Shown: positions 12,270-25,790 of the stretch, one piece after another | How the letters are laid out: each line of letters opens with the position of its first letter | How positions within the stretch are numbered: position 1 is the first letter of the stretch | Source: Albugo candida | Taxonomy: Eukaryota > Oomycota > Peronosporomycetes > Albuginales | Direction: 5' to 3' | DNA: 64,000 nucleotides | Assembly: GCA_040437565.1 (NCBI GenBank) | Contig: JBDOQK010000030.1 | Coordinates: 1-64,000 of the forward strand | Position numbers and translations under genes: made by a program | Notes under the pieces: model-generated | Seen by the model: the letters and a program-made list of their open reading frames with translations, nothing else | Told to the model about the DNA's origin: nothing | Databases searched by the model: none

Positions 12270-13440
12270 ATGAATGGTACACTTCCGGAAATATGAGCAA
12301 CTCTCCAGGAGGTAAGCGTATGAATACAGATAAAGTACAGAAAACGCAGTATCATTATGATGCGGTAGAAGCGAGTATCAGACAAAGTTATCCGAGCAAT
12401 TTAACTCGCTTTTGAGGAGATGAGATCTGTTCACTTGAGTTACACGTGGGGTACACTCGTCCTGGTTGCAGTTTTGTGCTAAAAAAGCGATTTGAGACTA
12501 TTGCTTAAAAAAGGGAGGGCATTTTATTGCGCGAATACGAACTCATCAGTTTTACAAGCCGTCATAGCAATACGAAGTGCTATTAAAACGCAAATGGTTT
12601 TACAATACAGAAGCAATACTGTAATATGTAGGGAAGTTATGAAGATGTACATGTGATATCATAATACTGGAAATAACCTTGCGAAGAGAGCTGTAGCCGT
12701 TGCTGAATTTGCTTAAGCTGAAGCTCATTCCAGCTGGACTACCAGCTACGTAATTAGGTGAACGGATAATGTAGCTAATAAGAGACGTTATTTTGCCATC
12801 CAATCTTTATGGAGACTTTATGCGGGCAACGTAGAGACCTTCGAAAGTCCCTACCGAAACTTTTTAGCCATCTCATTTGGAATGTGACAGCCTGTAGATG
12901 GAATGGACGTTCATTTGATTTTATAGCGTAAATTAGTTCATCTTCTCAAAGATGTCGACAATAGAAATATATAGAGTGCAAGTAAACGCATAAAGTCCAG
13001 CGCACGTTATGAGCTGAAGAATAGTGCACCAGGCCATCTAATTGAAGATGATAACCAATCTCGATCGATATTTTTCTCCAAGAAAGAAGACGCATGAAAT
13101 TGTTGCACGATTCCGATCCATGATACATAGATCAGTTGAGGCGCAAGGCGTAATCGATGGCTCTTGAATAGATGTCAGAATTTTTTCAGCATGATCAAAT
13201 CAAGACTGATGTATATTCTCATCCCTACATACAATTTTATGATAATTTGGAAGCTTAGCCCCAAATTGGTCATAATATTTCATCTTACATGAAATCAATG
13301 ACAAATAAGAGCAGAAACAAGTCGGATGCCATCTATGACAATCCTAACGGCCTAAATTCTTCGTATGACTGACGAAATTGTGCTTCTTGTATCTGCCTTT
13401 ATGTACAAGAAGAAAGGTTGCTGCAAAGTATTCATGTAAG
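12129..13440 (-). repeat. Dispersed repeat family X, uninterrupted copy
   Basis: The reverse complement of this stretch aligns through about 1.3 kb with 57275-59684, apart from a 1-kb insertion in that copy. Similarity ends at TCCTAAGGGA (about 12130 here, 59684 there). At the other end it fades near 13440. By eye the copies are roughly 80-85% identical with small indels. I see no terminal repeats and no convincing open frame, so the nature of the repeat (decayed element or duplicated pseudogene) is open. Position 13248-13252 is the empty target site of the MITE in the other copy. Confidence 0.85.
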
Positions 13441-16400
13441 AGTCTTGCCTATAATTTGTGGAAAAATCATGTAGATTTTAATGGCTTCAACATGCGATAC
13501 ATCTTGGCATTTGCTAAATGTGCACTTGTGGTGGATTCACGTACAGTCTTGTGAGGTGCGCGCCATTTTACCCTCCATGCACTGTTCATGTAAGATAATC
13601 AAACAGATTGACAAGAATCGTCCAGAAAACTTGATGTTTAATCTTCTGAAAGAAAGCACGTATCAGGATATCGATAACGACATGTCTGAAATGGAATCAG
13701 AGTTACTATAGAGATCAAAATCTTATACTAGCTTTTGAATGCAGTTCCGTAAGTTTGGATGACATGCGACAGATAACACCGACTATCGTCAAGAATCTTA
13801 CGAAGGATATTCATCCTAATGGCTGGAGCCAATTTGATGTTTGATCATGGTTTTTATTTTTATAATTTGAAACGTTGAGAATGTGGTAGAGGGACTGAGC
13901 GCATCAAAGGCAGTTTGTGGTTATTGTTAGAACGAATATCTGGTATGTGGAGCCATGTAGCGACGTATCAGACTTCCAAGAACGACTATAGACTTGCTTC
14001 TCTGCCATAAAAAGAGCTCTTTGTAACTACAAAAAAATTCATACATTTGGTTGATAAATGAATCCTTTCTATCACAAAAATCAAAATAGTGAGTAAAAGA
14101 ATGTCTATTAGTATCGTCTTCTTGACATGTATTGCTGCTGCCACAATCCATCGAGTAATTCGCTTATTTGGGAGACATGTGTTGTTGATTGTATGTTTAA
14201 AGGGGCTCTGTTGCAGACCCGTAAACATAGATGTGTAGGGTATCAACTTTAAATGCTTCATGATCATCAATGATCTCAAGTAGATGTACTTCCATGTTCA
14301 ACATGCTTCATAAAAATTATAACATTCGTCTGCGTCTTTGACAAGATGACTGTTGATGGGACTTCCGTGATAGAATGGTGATCTAAACATAAAATGGCTA
14401 CTTCTCCTGGCTATAGAAGTCAAGATGGTCAAAATGACGCAATAATCAAACTTGGACAGGAACTGTATGCAAGAGATGTAGTGATCGACATTTGTGTACA
14501 CGTTTTCAAATTCATTATCTTGGAAAAAGCATATTTAGAGCCTACTTTTGGCAGTGGGATGCCGGTGCGTCAAGGTCTTGATTGGTTGAACACATTTGTA
14601 TAATATCATGCAGTAATGTCTACATTAAAACTCAAGCATCATAAGCTATTTTATCAACATGAATGCCCTTTCGTGTTGTAATTATCAAAGCGTCCGAACG
14701 CTACCAAAGAATAATCTCAGCGTAGAACAGGTCGTTACAGCAGTAAAATCTTCTTCTGCAAGATTGATGAAATGGATGGTACCGTTCCGTTGAAGTCCTG
14801 TACAAGCAAAACTAGATTGATTCACGTCTACAGGCACCTAGGCTACAATAAAAAAAACATTAAAAGAAGATTACTTTGATATTTGTGACAGTTGACATTA
14901 TTTTTTACGTTACAGTCCATCAATTCGATTACTGCTCTTGCGTCACCCATGAAAACGTGAGACTATAAACAAGTTTAAAGTATAGTCTTTCGCAAATATT
15001 GCCAAACTGATCAAGTATTTCTATATTCTTCGAAATAGTCGGTTCTGGCTGATTCAGATCCGTCCAAATACTTGTCCGCGTCCTCTAAATTCAATATGGT
15101 TAAATTAAAAAATAGAGAACAAGGTATGGTGCAATTAGGCCAGCACAAAGACTTTCGCTCTCTTTGAGCTTCATACGTAATCGAGCTGAGTAGACCTGAA
15201 CAATTTCGAGTCTTTTTTTGAACTCAATGCGTTGTTTTACAAAGCAATATCGAAGCGCTCGCACAAAAGACTTGCAATAGCTTTCCCATTCCAGATTTAG
15301 TATTTGCATAGGCTCGAGCGTCACTGATATAATTAATGCTGATAAAGAAATAATCTGCTCCACAGTGTGGTGTAATGGATGCGTGAAATTTCCACTGATT
15401 TCCAGCCACCTATAGCCCACAATCTCGGTCACAGTTGAGCGATGCGAGAAATGATCTGGACTTCCTGTCTCCGGAATGAACTTGAGTGGAGTTAGTGGAA
15501 GTTTTAATTGTTACCATATTGATCAAACGATACGACCTAGGAGTCTCCTATTGAACCCATACACCGACCGCAAGATTCCTGCATCCACAATACTTTGCTT
15601 AGGGTCGATGTCATGGTGACAAATTATTCGGTAGCTATGTATATCGCACGCGTCGACAAGAATCAACCAAAGGCAAAAATGATTTAGGAATCGTTCATGT
15701 GCTGAACGTAATGTAATGATGGAAGCTTATAATCTTGATTCTACCTGGCATTTTTTTACCAAAACTTCACATTGCTGGAGACTCGATCCAAAGAATTGCC
15801 GTGACTGACCTATGTACGATGTTCAGCTACTACAGCTCTAGAAGACTGAGTCAAAAAACATGTCGGATTTCTTGGGCACTACTTTTACATTACTTGTAGC
15901 TATTCTCATTCTCATCGTTCAAGTTTCTCGCATTTTTCTGGCAGCAAAGTTTCCCATGTTTTTTCTAGAAACAGTATCGCTTACGATTTGATTTCTTTGA
16001 CAAGTAGCGCATGACGAATGCTTGTCAAACCATTCTCTACGTCCTCTTCGGTTGATTAAAGTTGGACAGAAAATATTACTTTTTGTACAGAGGATTTCAT
16101 GCATTTTCTAAACGAAAATCTCCAGTCTTTAAGCGTCATATTCAAGCGATCTAGAAACCTGCAAATTTAGTGGGCCGATTATGCGCTGTTTTGGTCGTGT
16201 AATACTTTTTATCTGGATTTTGCATTTTACAAACGTTCACCACACGCTATTATAGAATTCATTCAAATATGATACTGGAGTAGACTGCTGTCAAATGCAA
16301 TGCGTTGGCAGTTGGATCCGGTGGTGTGTTAGATTCACCAGATAAGAGACCTTTCGAGGCCGATCCGTACTTGTTATAGAAAATTTGATGGGAAAAGAAC

Positions 16401-17456
16401 ACCTTTCTCTCGGCCTTCACAGGTGCGGGCCCACTGCACACTGCGAAAATACAATGTACATCGGTAATGTGACGAACACGAAAACCACACTAGATTTTAA
16501 GAAAAAAAATTCAATGAGCTTCCTATTTGCTGTATGATCAGAATGTTGGAATAAAGAATTGTCGTCACACCACCACCAAGATTTGACTTGGACGCAAAAA
16601 AGAAATGCTGGCTTTATGGACAGAAACTTGAGTTGCGTGTTGGAAGGTGAGAGAAAGTGAAACGATCCCAGTCGATTGAAGTATAATGTTCGGATAAAAG
16701 GTGGGCGATGGTATGATGGCGTTGTTGTGAAATTTCATTTTCGTTCAATGTGAGTGCTGCCGCGGTGATTAAACCGAGGATATCTTAGCATCCGCGCTGA
16801 CGCTAGCCAGATATCATCTCTTTTCACCCATCTTGAATTGAGCGCTGTGTAGTTGACATGTTTTTGGGTTGCTACATGTAGTTAAGAATATTTTTTCAAT
16901 AACATCGAAAGGGCTCCCCACCATTTGGCTCGAAACCAATTCGATCAGCGCTTACGCTGATCTCCGTGTGTTACAATGATAGTAGCCATTGGTGTGCAAT
17001 AAACGGCGTTACTAACCTGAATTCTAAATCAGCGGAAATCAGTGATAAAATAGATCTAGCAATCATTATAGTAAAGAGTGGAAAAAGAACACATAAGAAG
17101 TCGCTGCATCAGGCAATGGTTGGTTTGCTTGATTTCAAACGAGTGCGATCACAGCACTGAATTTCACCAAAACATTGCATTATTACCCATTGAATCACGT
17201 TTACAACGAGCTATTTCAACAATGTGGCGACTCCATCGCGTAGAATGTAGCGTTCGCACCAAACCTGTAAGCATCGAATACTAGAGGAATCAGAAGTCGA
17301 TGATCCAATACTTCGAAACACACCATTTTTGGTAATGGTATGATTTTCCTTGACTTCATCGCTGCCAACCTGGTGCAAAGAAATTTATGTTGGATGATGG
17401 TGCAAAAGAATGATTCGCTTTGTATAACTATAATGGTTTCCAATCTTGAGACCGTA
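13440..17456. other. Gene-poor stretch with decayed fragments
   Basis: No gene that I can support. A minus-strand frame at 15100-15432 (about 110 codons) has protein-like composition but no recognised motif, and could be an isolated exon or relic. 14340-14510 is related to 9650-9790. The remainder is AT-rich and interrupted in all frames. Confidence 0.45.
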
Positions 17457-17461
17457 ATAAC

Positions 17462-17642
17462 TGTAACAACCTCCATTGCACATGCATACATAATTCTACA
17501 TAGTTGAAGAACTGGATTAGCCAATCAGATAGGTGAACCAGGATTCCTTGATCAAAATCTCACTTTTCATTTTTTACCAAATACAGCTCCGCCAGCAAGT
17601 ATCTTTCTTTGCTTCTTCTCACTTCCTCCTGCCGGCGTTATA
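17462..17642 (+). repeat. 5' LTR of the gypsy element
   Basis: 181 bp, TGTAAC to GTTATA, paired with 22405-22576. The sequence just inside (from 17643, ACTGGTAGCAC) is the expected place of the primer-binding site; the priming tRNA is not assigned. Confidence 0.93.
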
Positions 17643-20600
17643 ACTGGTAGCACTTGTTGGTCACATAACTCAAAGGTCGTTGGTCGTCCGGACGGGGTTT
17701 TTCTTTCGCGCTGTTTAGCGTCACGAGATTGGGAAAGCCGCTCGCCAAGTGTTTGTCGTTTGTTCCGGCTCTATTTGTTTGGACTTTCTTTTTGTTGTTT
17801 TGGTTATCATTACGTCATGGAACCCCCAAGGATGGTACCCGACGCCATCACGAAAATATTGATCGTATTGGTCGAAAAACAGCAGCAATTGCTTGAAGCT
17901 ATGACCAATCGTGAAATAAATGTTGAAGGGATCATCTTACCTCAATTCCGTGGTAAAATGGGCGAGTCCGTAGATCTGTACTTTGAGCAACTGGCTCAGT
18001 ACTTCGAAGCAAAGAGTATCGACTGGCGCGATGTCAGTCATAGCGCTCGTAATTTGGCAATCACGACCGCCGATCTCAAACGGAATGCCGCAGCTTGGCA
18101 CAAGTTGAACAAGCCATGTGTCAAAGACATGCAAGACCTCATCGTTCAAGTAAATGAAGAATTTGTACGCCCAAATCTGCAAGAAACGCTTGCGTGATTA
18201 ATCGTAAACAGAAAAGTTGTCCAAACCTAAAAGTTTATATCTCACGTTTCCGCGAAGCTATCATGCAAATTACGGAAATGAGCGAGTTGGATAAAATCAC
18301 CTACTTTAGCGAGGACTAGTAAGTCCCACATGGGAAGAAGTGCAATACCGCCGGTGTGCCACAGTTTTACAAGCCATGAAGATTGCGTTGGAGTATGATC
18401 GATCTTACCGTGGTCCGTGGGAAGAACTACCGTCCACCGATATACTCGCAAGACCGATCACGTGCAACTCTCAATCAACATTATCACCATCAACAACCTG
18501 CATCCTCGCGCGTGCAAGAAAATGACCCGGAACCAATGTAGATTGACTCAGAGTTTACCAAACATCGTCGCTCCTCATCATCATCAGCTTCTTCGTCGAA
18601 GAAATGTCGCTACTGTAAGAAGCCCGGTCACGTCATCGAACACTGTTACAAGCTGGCGAATAAGGAGAAGCAAGCTCATAACGCTCGACATGAACACGTC
18701 TCCAAGAGCGACTTACTCGTTACCTTCTATTACAAGTTCCGGAAACGAAGTGGAAATTGTCGAAATGGAAGAGATTTCGACGTCGACTCGGTGCTTCCAG
18801 AGAATAAACTTATTCGTAAAAAAGGAACTTGTGATGGAACACCTGTCACTATTATGTTTGATAGCGGTGCAACCTGTAATGTTGTTCGTCCCGGCTTGGT
18901 GAAGAAACTGACACAATCTGGTGTCTCCCAAGTTACACGATTCTATAAAACTTTCACTAGAGCCCGTTCCATCAAAAAGGGTGCTGCGACTATCGTATTT
19001 GATCGATACAGATTTCGCAATTTACAAGTCATGGAATGGCCATTGGGTTCTGCTCATGATGTTATCTTGGGAAACCCATGGTTCACCAACATTCAACCTC
19101 AGCTTGATTGGTGTTCTCATGAAATTTCATTTCCACATCAGTGCGTGCCTTCGACATGCGATAACAGGGATAAAAGCAATGATCGATATGGAAATTGCTG
19201 CAGTTGACTTCAAACGCAAAGTCAAGAAGCATCAGTACGACGAAGTGTATCGCGTAAAGATATGCGCTGTTATGACGGAGAGTGATATAATACCTCAATC
19301 AATTACTACTCTTTTGAACGAGTTCAAAGATGTCTTTCCAGAGACACTTCCGGAAGGACTTCCACCTTCACGTCGTGTGGGCTCTGATCTTATTATAAAA
19401 CCGGATGCTGTATCTAGCAACCGTGCACCGTTTTGCCTATCTAAGGTCGAACAAGATGCACTTGACATGTTTGTAGCGGAAAATCTCAAGAAAGCATGGA
19501 TCGAGACTTCTAACTCTCCATGGGTATCAAATACATTCGGTGTACCTAAGAAGGACCCCATTACTGGTCAAAACATATCACGATCCGAGTGGGTACGCTC
19601 GGACAACGCACATCTACCTCTTCGATAGGTCATTGATTACCGTCACGTCAATTCGCAGACGATCACTCCGAAGATACCACCTCCTCGCATCGACGAACTC
19701 TTTGATCAGATGTGTGGTTGTGTCATCTTTTCAGTTCTAGATCTGGTTCAAGGCTATCATCAAATGCGGATCGCATTCAAAAGCCGCAAGTATACCGCCT
19801 TTCGCACACATGCTGAAACCTATCAGTGGTGCGTGGATTCTATGGGATTAGCTGGTATGCCTGGTGTTTGGTCTCGTCTCATGCGAGTACTTTTTGAGAA
19901 AAACAACTTCATTGTTGTCTATCTAGATGACATTTGTGTTTTCTCCACTAGTCTGGACGAAGACGTTGGACATCTTCGCATTCTGTTTGGAGTTCTTCGG
20001 CGGGAGAAATTATTCTGGAATCAGTCCAAATGTCATTTTGGCCAGTAAGAAGTGAAGTTTCTAGGTCATACAATTTCGGCTAAGAGACTTACAGTGGATA
20101 CTCGGAAGACAGAAGCTATGGCGAAGTTGCCGACTCCAACAAATCAGAAACAACTATTAAGTTTCTTGGGTTTGGCTGGTTACTATCGTCGTTTCATTTG
20201 TGACTACGCAACTCTTGCGTTACCACTTGGCCCTCCAGTCAAGAAAGAACATGTTTGGGAATGGAAGGATGGCCAGATTCATGCTTTTGCGCAACGCAAG
20301 TCAGCTCTTCAAGACGTACCTGTGTTGAAATTACCAGATCATGCCAAACGATCCATCGTGACAACGGACGCCTCTGGCTATTGTGTTGGTGGTGTTCTTT
20401 CTCAACTTCATTCTTGTTGCTACCATCCCATTGCATTCTTTTCCATGGAGCTGGGGATTCATGAGCTTAATTGGCCAGCACATGAAAAGGAACTAACTTT
20501 ATGTAATCAAGCTTGCGTTGGAAAAGCGGCGTCATTATATTTATGGTCGCGAATTTGACATACACACGGACAACACTGCATGCAAACGGTTTTTGCATCA

Positions 20601-22404
20601 TCCAAAAAGTTCGCCAAAGCTGGCTCGATATTTGACGTTCTTTTCGCAATTTACATTCAAGCTGCATCACGTTCAAGGTCATTTGAATGTGGTAGCCGAT
20701 GCTTTATCACGTCAAGGTTCCGAATTGTCAACGGCACGGGATGCTATCAGCGACTTTGATGTTGGTGATTTAACGCTTACTAATGGCGATATAAATGGAA
20801 AGTCCAGTACGTTGCGTTCTATAAGCGCTACCGAGCCTTCTTCTGGAACTGTTGATGTGACACAAGAATCTCACAATTGGAGCTCGCTTGGTTCGTCAAA
20901 TTCGGTTTGTAAGAATTTGCGAGTGGATATCGTACTTGTCCAGATTATGCCGAACACTTCAAACGTCCAGACTCAATATATGTAAAACACGAAGGTTTGC
21001 TTTACTTCAAGTCACAAATGATGAATGCGTGTGTGTGTACCAAGCACACAAGATAATTATCGTCGAACTTCTATCAGCTCATGCTTTCATGACTCCAAAA
21101 TTGCCGCACATCCTGGTGCTCAACGAACATTTTTACGCATCGGTCAATGGTATCATTGGACTACATTGAATCAAGAAGTTCGAGATTACGAACAGAGTTG
21201 TGAAACATGCACTCACTGGAAACACAGAAACGCTCGCAAGAATGGAAAATGATTCCAATCCCGACTCCGGAAGAATGTTGGTCAGTTATCTCTATGGATT
21301 TCATTACGGGATTACCGAAATCGAACGGATTTGATGCTATCATGGCAGTTGTCGACAAATTGTCCAAACGGTCAAAATATCGGGCGTGCAATCGCAATGA
21401 TGATGCCCATAAGACAGCGTGTCATTTCTTTGATTGTGTCGTTCGTCATCATGTTCTACCATCGATTATTATCATCGATCGAGATTCCGAGTTTGTTTCG
21501 AAGTTTTGGTCCTCTCTTGCTAAGTTGATGGGAATTCGTCTGCATATGGCAACTTCATATCGGGCACAAGCCGACGGACAAACGGAGCGTCAAAATCTGA
21601 TTTTGGAAGACGCTCTACGCTGTATGATTTCGTATCATGGACGTGGTTGGTCCGATTATTTAGGGACAATTGAATATGCTCATTCCCTTCTCGTCAGTGT
21701 ATCAACTGGTATGTCACCTTTCGAAATTAATACTGGTGGCAAGGAACGCAATCCGTTGAATCCGCTAAGTACTCCTAGCAGCACAACTCAAATGCAACAT
21801 GGAATCGCTAAGTATGCAAAACATTTTCAAAACCGTTGTCAAGAAATCATTGATCTAGCTACGAAACATTTTCTTCAAGCTCAGGATCGTCAAAAGAAGT
21901 ACTACGACAAAAAACGCACTGAGATTACTTTTAAAATTGGAGATTTGGTCATGTTGGATACTCGTCGCATTCCTGCGAAACATGTGACACAAGACATTGA
22001 TGGAAATCGCGCCAAATTAGCTGCTCGCAAAGTTGGACCATTTCCAATTATTAAAATGGTCAAGTCGAATGTTGCGCAATCGAAGCTTCCGCGGAGTATG
22101 AGTCGATTCAATATCGACTTGTTAAGTCACTATGTGAGAAATCTATCGCGATTTTAGACTCGTCCAATTCCGAAATCATCCAGACTTATTTTTGACGAGG
22201 ACAGTGGCGACACAATGCACATCATAGAACAGCTTCTTCAGAAGCGTCAATTTAATCGTAAACCTGAATGGCTCGTGAAATGGCATGGATTACTCGAGCA
22301 CGAAGCTACATGGGAGCGGGAGCAAGATATTCGTCATGTTTCTCATTCGAATGTTCTCATCGCCGATTTCAAGAAGTGCCAACGAGAAGTCAAATCCGGG
22401 AGGA

Positions 22405-22576
22405 TGTAACAACCTCCATTGCACATGCATTCATAATTCTACATAGTGGAAGAACTGGATTAGCCAATCAGATAGTTGAACCAGGATTATTTAATTAAAA
22501 ATCTCACTTTCTCTTTTTTATCAAATAGAGCTCCGCCAGCAAATATCTTCGTTTGCTTCCTCCTGCCGGCGTTACA
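22405..22576 (+). repeat. 3' LTR of the gypsy element
   Basis: 172 bp, TGTAAC to GTTACA, preceded by a short purine tract (GGGAGGA) fitting a polypurine tract. It begins directly after the chromodomain region. Confidence 0.93.
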
Positions 22577-22581
22577 ATAAC

Positions 22582-25500
22582 TCAGTTATATCAGTTTTGT
22601 GTATCACGTTGTGCTTCGTAATGCAAACCTTCGACTCCAGCTACAAAATCTTTACGCTGACAGTCAGTATATTGAATAAAACTTTATCTTCGCATATTAT
22701 CTCCCGTCTGAAGCCATTAGACCCCACATTCTTCACTAGGCGTCCATCAAGTTTCGATATTGAAGCTGCACTCGCTGTATAGAACGCCCACTTGCCGTGA
22801 TCGACTGCCGCATCCATTTTCTATTATTATATCATATAATGAAGCCTCTTGATCGAAAGTCCACTGATTCATATAATGCTTTTCTTTATTGATTCAATCC
22901 TTACCCCATGAACAAGTTGTAACTTATGTAATGGTTTCTATACTCCTAACAGCAGATTAGTACTATTGTTGAGATGCTGACATCAATTATCGCTGCATAA
23001 GCTCACTGTTGGGACGCCAAGCAATTCCGACAATTTAACTGTCATGGAAACCTTGCAGCGCCTGGGATTATATTCGGGTATTGCTATGATGTATCTTCGA
23101 GATCAGCCTTAACGAGTATCCGACGGCTTTGGACTAATGGACTCCCATTTCAATTTCAGGAATCATACTTATTAAGATCTGCAGACAGATAGACCCACAT
23201 GCATATTCATAGCAGGTAACGTTCATTAGGATGATTCTGATCTATATCAACGTTGCGTTTGCGGAATCGCGACAATTAATCAGCTGGCACACGTATTCTT
23301 GTGCTAAAGTTTTTGTGCAATTATGCCTGCACGTGATTCTCGTCACACATACGAAACCCGCTTTGCTTACCCAGTGTATCAATTCGTGGGCGATCGAGAC
23401 TGTTGGAGGGTCAGACTGCTTGACGTACTAAGAAGTTGTTCACAGAAATTCACTCCTTTATACTCTTGCTTTTACAATAAGCCATGCTAAGCTATGAAAA
23501 GTTCCCACTATAAAATTAGGCAGAATAAAAAGTTTTCGCTATTATTCCACGTCGGCACTGCTCTCAATTTTGCTATCGCTTTTTGCCATTAGTGTCCTAG
23601 TTGTAAGAAGAAAACAGCTTTGAGGTGAATCAATGTATTGCGCTAACAATAGTGACTTTCTTTCGGATTATTTGATTTTCACATTGCACAATTTCTCGTT
23701 GAAAGATGCAGACATGCTTGTAAATTTCTTTTTCATGCAAAACAGCTTCTATTTCTCAAAGCGTATTTTACGTATCGACAGAAGAAGTGGCGTCCAATCC
23801 TATGATACGGAGAGAGATCAACATGGTTTTTGTTTCTGTCTTCTTCAGCAGCATGCAGCTCCTCTGGATCCACACTACTTGTCCACGCACCGAATATCTT
23901 TGTGAATGAATAGGTAATTCAAGAGCGCGCAGTATATGCTCATTCATAGAGCATACTTAAGATGTGGTTTTGTGGAAATGGTCAAATGTCGCATCATTAG
24001 ACGCTACTTGGCTTAAAAGGAGATGGGGCGTATGTATGGTGGGGAGGCTCGGAGAGAGAAAGCATTTGCATATATAGATAGGACTGCATCATCATCCTTT
24101 TATCGTGCACTGTTCCGCCTTTACATTTTCGTTCTGCTTCTTTCAGATCGGCGTTCGAGAGTGTGCTCACTTACAAGATACTCACTACAGAGAGGTGGTC
24201 CTTCCTTCCACATAGAAACAAGTGATCCATTGTCAGCACAATTAGAGGCTTTGGAAGCAGCTTTTTCAGACTATCCTTATATGAGCTTGTAGTTGAGCAA
24301 TCCAAGTGGACGTAATGTAACTTTTCACAACGCTATTTACCAAGTTACCTTTCTTCTAAAATTCTTGAACTTTAGTTAATAATGCATACACAGATATCTA
24401 AAACCTCACATACGATATTAATGACATAATCTGGTGAGATTGGGTAGATACGTGACGACAAAGGGCGGAGCTGATTGACCCGACAGATTCCTCACATTCT
24501 CTTAGGCTCGTGGGTTTTTTAAACAGGCATAATGCAACAGCACTAAGATGACGGTGCTTTGATTCGCTGCACGTAGCCAGCCGAATGTTTTATAGGAGAG
24601 GAGGAATCTCTCGCGTGCGTGAGGAAGTCAAAATCCTTCATCAGTGTCAAATCGCCGCAGATCAATCTCACCTGAATCAGCGGGTTCGAGCAAATATCCA
24701 ATGATCAATGGATTATTAAGGGTAAATACATCTCAAGTCTTCTACCAATAATTATTGCATCGAAATAAAATGCTACCAAGTTTATTGCAATAATAAAGAC
24801 GACGAGATGAAGAAAGATCTTGGGTTTTGCATATAATTCAGACGATAGTGGATAGGAAATCGGTTTTATCTTGAGTCTGCTAATGTATCAGGTGTAGTGA
24901 TGAACTACTATCCATCTTGTGCAATTGCAGGAGTCAGTGAGTTATCACAAAAATATTAGAAAAAATGGCTGAGTGGTTATAGGCGGCAGACTGTAACTCG
25001 GTAGCCCAATTATTTGCATTAAATTGATACTTTACACTTTGCTGATCGTTCAGCTACAAATAGAAGTTGTAATTACAATATTACTTCATTGCAATAGTCT
25101 TCAACATCATGCTGTACGTTGTTGTATGAGACAACTATGACTACAAATTACAGCGCAGTCAATCCCTTCAACACTTTGCATCGGATGCTTGAAAAAATAT
25201 ATAGTAGGGGCGAGATCTTGTAACGAGTAAGCTTTCATTATGGATAAAAGTCGAGGACCATATTACTCGTAATCTGCATCTTCTATCCTGCCAGATATAA
25301 GTATTTACAGTAGACACCTTTCCCTTGATACTGTCGGCTTTGCGAGAAGCTAAATACTCTTTTATCCAGCCACTACGTTGTAATTCAACTGAATAGCAAC
25401 CGGGAGCTACACAGAGATAATGTTTCATCATCAACGATGTCGTCAGCCCGTGTTATATATGCTTTGTCAATTCGATTTAAAACCTCCACCAAAACGGTAC

Positions 25501-25790
25501 ACTGTGCGCTTCTAATCCTTGCACCATTTTGTATGATCTACTCGTGTAAAATCCGTTATCACTTGGTAAGCGTTTGCTCCTGTTTGGCTAAGCAAACGCC
25601 TTATATAAAGTAGTTATGGACAAATTCCAGTAAAGAGCAAACTATCCTATTTCCAAGCTAACAAATAATAAAAGCACAAAATCCGTACTGACTTTTGAAA
25701 TCTCAAAGCAGACACAAAAAAGTGATACTTTAAGTGCTTCAAGAGGCAAGTCTGAGCCTAATTTTGTGGTGCGATCTAAGCACACTATAA
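22582..25790. other. Gene-poor stretch; one tRNA-like fragment
   Basis: No supported gene. A plus-strand frame at 24023-24292 follows no recognisable family, although a pyrimidine tract and AG near 24145 resemble a splice acceptor. The only structured item is the tRNA-Tyr-like fragment at 24963-25001. The last 200 bases upstream of 25791 are the presumed promoter and 5' leader of the carrier gene; I saw no clear Inr motif there. Confidence 0.45.
24963..25001 (+). other. tRNA-Tyr-like 5' half (possible organellar fragment)
   Basis: The sequence matches the D-arm and anticodon region of organellar or bacterial-type tRNA-Tyr: GGCTGAGTGGTTATAGGCGG followed by CAGACTGTAA with anticodon GTA. The 3' half of the anticodon stem, the T arm and the acceptor partner are not recognisable, so it is not a functional tRNA. 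A nuclear copy of mitochondrial DNA is the likeliest source (inference). Confidence 0.35.

Larger units (their letters stand above)
17457..22581 (+). mobile_element. Ty3/gypsy LTR retrotransposon, chromovirus type; fossil
   Basis: Flanked by a perfect 5-bp target duplication ATAAC (17457-17461 and 22577-22581). LTRs of 181 and 172 bp start TGTAAC and end GTTATA/GTTACA. Parts in order: gag region about 17760-18760 with a CCHC zinc knuckle near 18607-18650; protease-like region about 18790-19110 with a DSGAT motif; reverse transcriptase about 19280-20250 with YLDD; RNase H about 20250-20720; integrase about 21000-22160; chromodomain about 22210-22400. The order, with integrase after RNase H and a terminal chromodomain, identifies a chromovirus-type Ty3/gypsy element. 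It is full length in outline but broken, with roughly half a dozen breaks. LTRs differ at about 14 of 170 aligned bases plus a 9-bp indel, so the insertion is not recent. Confidence 0.96.
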
